This document shows positions 12,788 to 14,390 of a DNA stretch of 14,390 bases, one piece after another; the first letter of the stretch is position 1, and each line of letters starts with the position of its first letter. This stretch comes from Acidobacteriaceae bacterium (GTDB lineage: Bacteria; Acidobacteriota; Terriglobia; Terriglobales; SbA1), in NCBI GenBank assembly GCA_019237515.1, contig JAFAGX010000456.1:1-14390 (forward strand), given 5' to 3'. The notes under the pieces are model-generated. The model ran no database searches, was not told the origin of the DNA, and was given only the letters and a program-made list of their open reading frames with translations. The translations under genes and the position numbers were made by a program.

Positions 12788-14390
12788 GTGCCTCGAACAG
12801 TCCCATTAGAGCGTTGCAGGAACATCGGCATCATGGCCCATATCGATGCCGGCAAGACCACTACGACGGAGCGCATCCTTTTCTATACGGGAAGAACGCA
12901 CCGCATCGGAGAGGTCCATGAAGGCACTGCAACCATGGATTGGATGGAGCAGGAGCAGGAACGCGGCATCACCATTACCTCCGCCGCGACTACCTGTACC
13001 TGGCGCGATATCCGTATCAACATTATTGATACTCCCGGTCACGTCGATTTCACTGCCGAGGTCGAGCGTTCTCTCCGCGTGCTCGATGGCGCCTGCGCCG
13101 TGTTCGATGCCGTTCATGGCGTCGAGCCGCAGTCCGAGACCGTGTGGCGCCAGGCCGATAAGTACGAAGTTCCGCGAATTTGCTTCATTAATAAGATGGA
13201 CAAGATGGGTGCCGATTTCGAGCATGCCATCGATACCATCCGCAAGCGCCTCAACGCCCGCCCTGTGGCCATTCAGCTTCCCATCGGACAAGAAGATAAG
13301 TTCAAAGGCGTCATCGACCTGTTCGCGATGAAGGCAATCATCTGGAACGATGAGACCCTCGGCGCGGAGTTCGAGACTGAAGAAATTCCCGAAGAACTGA
13401 AGAAGAAAGCCAACGCTTTCCATAATCAGATGGTCGAAACCATCGTTGAGAACGATGACGACCTTCTGCACAAGTACATGGAAGGCGAGGCGATTACGCC
13501 CGAGGAATTAAAGAAGTCTCTGCGTAAATCCACAATTGCGTTGAAAGTGTTCCCGGTCATTTGCGGAACAGCTTTCAAAAACAAAGGTGTGCAGCCGCTG
13601 CTGGACGCTGTGATCGATTTCCTTCCCTCCCCCATCGATATTCCTCCGGTGAAGGGCATCGATCCGAACACCAATCAACCGATTGAGCGTAAAGCCGAGG
13701 ACAACGAGCCGTTCTCAGCCCTGGCTTTCAAGATCATGACCGATCCCTTCGTCGGTCAGTTGGTGTTTATTCGCATCTACTCCGGACAGCTCAAAACCGG
13801 CGACTCCGTTTTTAACATGCGCAAGCAGCGCAGCGAGCGCATTGGCCGCCTGTTAAAGATGCATGCCAATAAGCGCGAGGAAATCAGCGAGATCTATGCC
13901 GGTGATATTTGCGCTTGCGTTGGCCTGAAGAATGTCACCACTGGTGACACGATTTGCGATGAGCAGCACCCGATTCTATTAGAGTCGATTGAATTCCCTG
14001 CCCCGGTGATCGATGTTGCGGTCGAACCTAAGACCAAGGGCGATCAGGAAAAAATGGGCATGGCGCTGGCCAAGCTGGCCCAGGAAGATCCCACATTCAA
14101 AGTTCACACCGATCCCGATAGCGGACAGACGATCATCAGCGGCATGGGTGAGTTGCATCTGGAAATCATCATTGACCGCATGATGCGCGAGTTCTCGGTT
14201 GAAGCCAATGTCGGCAAGCCGCAGGTTGCGTACCGGGAAACGATTCGCAAGCCGTCCGAAGCAGAAGGCAAGTACATTCGGCAGACAGGTGGACGCGGCC
14301 AGTACGGCCACGCGAAGATTCGCCTTGAGCCGCAGGAACCCGGGAAAGGTTACGAGTTCGTCAATGACATCGTTGGCGGATCGGTGCCAA
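12788..14390 (+). CDS. fusA: Elongation factor G (3' end outside window)
   Basis: The frame is open from GTG 12788 to the right edge: 534 codons of an expected 690-700. GTG is chosen because it gives '[20 protein letters not shown]', the usual EF-G N-terminus; the ribosome-binding site is weak. The GTPase domain shows G1 AHIDAGKTT (17-25), G2 'ERGITI' (58-63), G3 DTPGH (81-85), G4 NKMD (135-138) and the G5-like 'CGTAFKNKG'. Domain II and III signatures ('[20 protein letters not shown]', '[14 protein letters not shown]') follow, and the window ends inside domain IV ('[15 protein letters not shown]', '[11 protein letters not shown]'). EF-G drives GTP-dependent translocation and, with RRF, ribosome recycling. 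Its third place in rpsL-rpsG-fusA is the conserved str order; tuf would be expected next. Confidence 0.96.
   Translation, partial: MPRTVPLERCRNIGIMAHIDAGKTTTTERILFYTGRTHRIGEVHEGTATMDWMEQEQERGITITSAATTCTWRDIRINIIDTPGHVDFTAEVERSLRVLDGACAVFDAVHGVEPQSETVWRQADKYEVPRICFINKMDKMGADFEHAIDTIRKRLNARPVAIQLPIGQEDKFKGVIDLFAMKAIIWNDETLGAEFETEEIPEELKKKANAFHNQMVETIVENDDDLLHKYMEGEAITPEELKKSLRKSTIALKVFPVICGTAFKNKGVQPLLDAVIDFLPSPIDIPPVKGIDPNTNQPIERKAEDNEPFSALAFKIMTDPFVGQLVFIRIYSGQLKTGDSVFNMRKQRSERIGRLLKMHANKREEISEIYAGDICACVGLKNVTTGDTICDEQHPILLESIEFPAPVIDVAVEPKTKGDQEKMGMALAKLAQEDPTFKVHTDPDSGQTIISGMGELHLEIIIDRMMREFSVEANVGKPQVAYRETIRKPSEAEGKYIRQTGGRGQYGHAKIRLEPQEPGKGYEFVNDIVGGSVP

Noticed and set aside
12806..13471. 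221-codon minus-strand frame within fusA
   Set aside because: It is antisense to the conserved EF-G GTPase domain and is explained by codon bias.

Overview
The window reads as a chromosomal segment of a moderately GC-rich bacterium, most likely an acidobacterium of the Terriglobia/Koribacter type. This is an inference from the style of the EF-G and S12/S7 proteins, the long secreted Ig-like plus beta-propeller protein, the secreted proteins of unknown function, and the repeat-rich intergenic spacers. No database comparison was possible. I see no phage, transposase, CRISPR array, tRNA or rRNA. Most of the window is housekeeping, and the less ordinary material lies between the genes.

Layout. 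(1) 1-2165, plus strand: the 3' part of a TPR-GAF-degenerate GGDEF protein, cut by the left edge. (2) 2257-3962, minus strand: a small secreted protein and a seven-helix membrane protein, both of unknown function, followed at 4011-4127 by a plus-strand remnant of a GNAT acetyltransferase. (3) 4296-8972, plus strand: thiolase, 3-hydroxyacyl-CoA dehydrogenase and enoyl-CoA hydratase, then a translationally coupled secreted protein of unknown function, ribH (lumazine synthase) and nusB. The first three enzymes interconvert acetyl-CoA/acetoacetyl-CoA and crotonyl-CoA, or run the last steps of beta-oxidation; no acyl-CoA dehydrogenase is present here. ribH and nusB are a commonly adjacent pair. (4) 9057-11282, minus strand: a large exported Ig-like/beta-propeller protein. 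(5) 11362 to the end, plus strand: the str operon, rpsL-rpsG-fusA, with fusA cut by the right edge.

The most interesting non-coding element is in front of rpsL. A near-consensus extended -10 promoter (11362-11391) should start a leader of about 400 nt that holds at least seven hairpins, including a 9/9, an 8+6 nested and an 11-bp stem. I could not match it to a known riboswitch or ribosomal-protein leader, so it is a candidate cis-regulatory RNA for the str operon. The rpsL-rpsG spacer has a perfect 8-bp hairpin plus a copy of a dispersed repeat, where E. coli has its S7 translational operator.

Other intergenic structure: two related palindromic elements fill both spacers of the acyl-CoA operon; a perfect 17-bp inverted repeat overlaps the end of ribH and the start of nusB; a possible out-of-frame basic tail follows ribH; and a 16-bp perfect palindrome lies upstream of the thiolase. 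These are direct observations on sequence; their functions are inferred.
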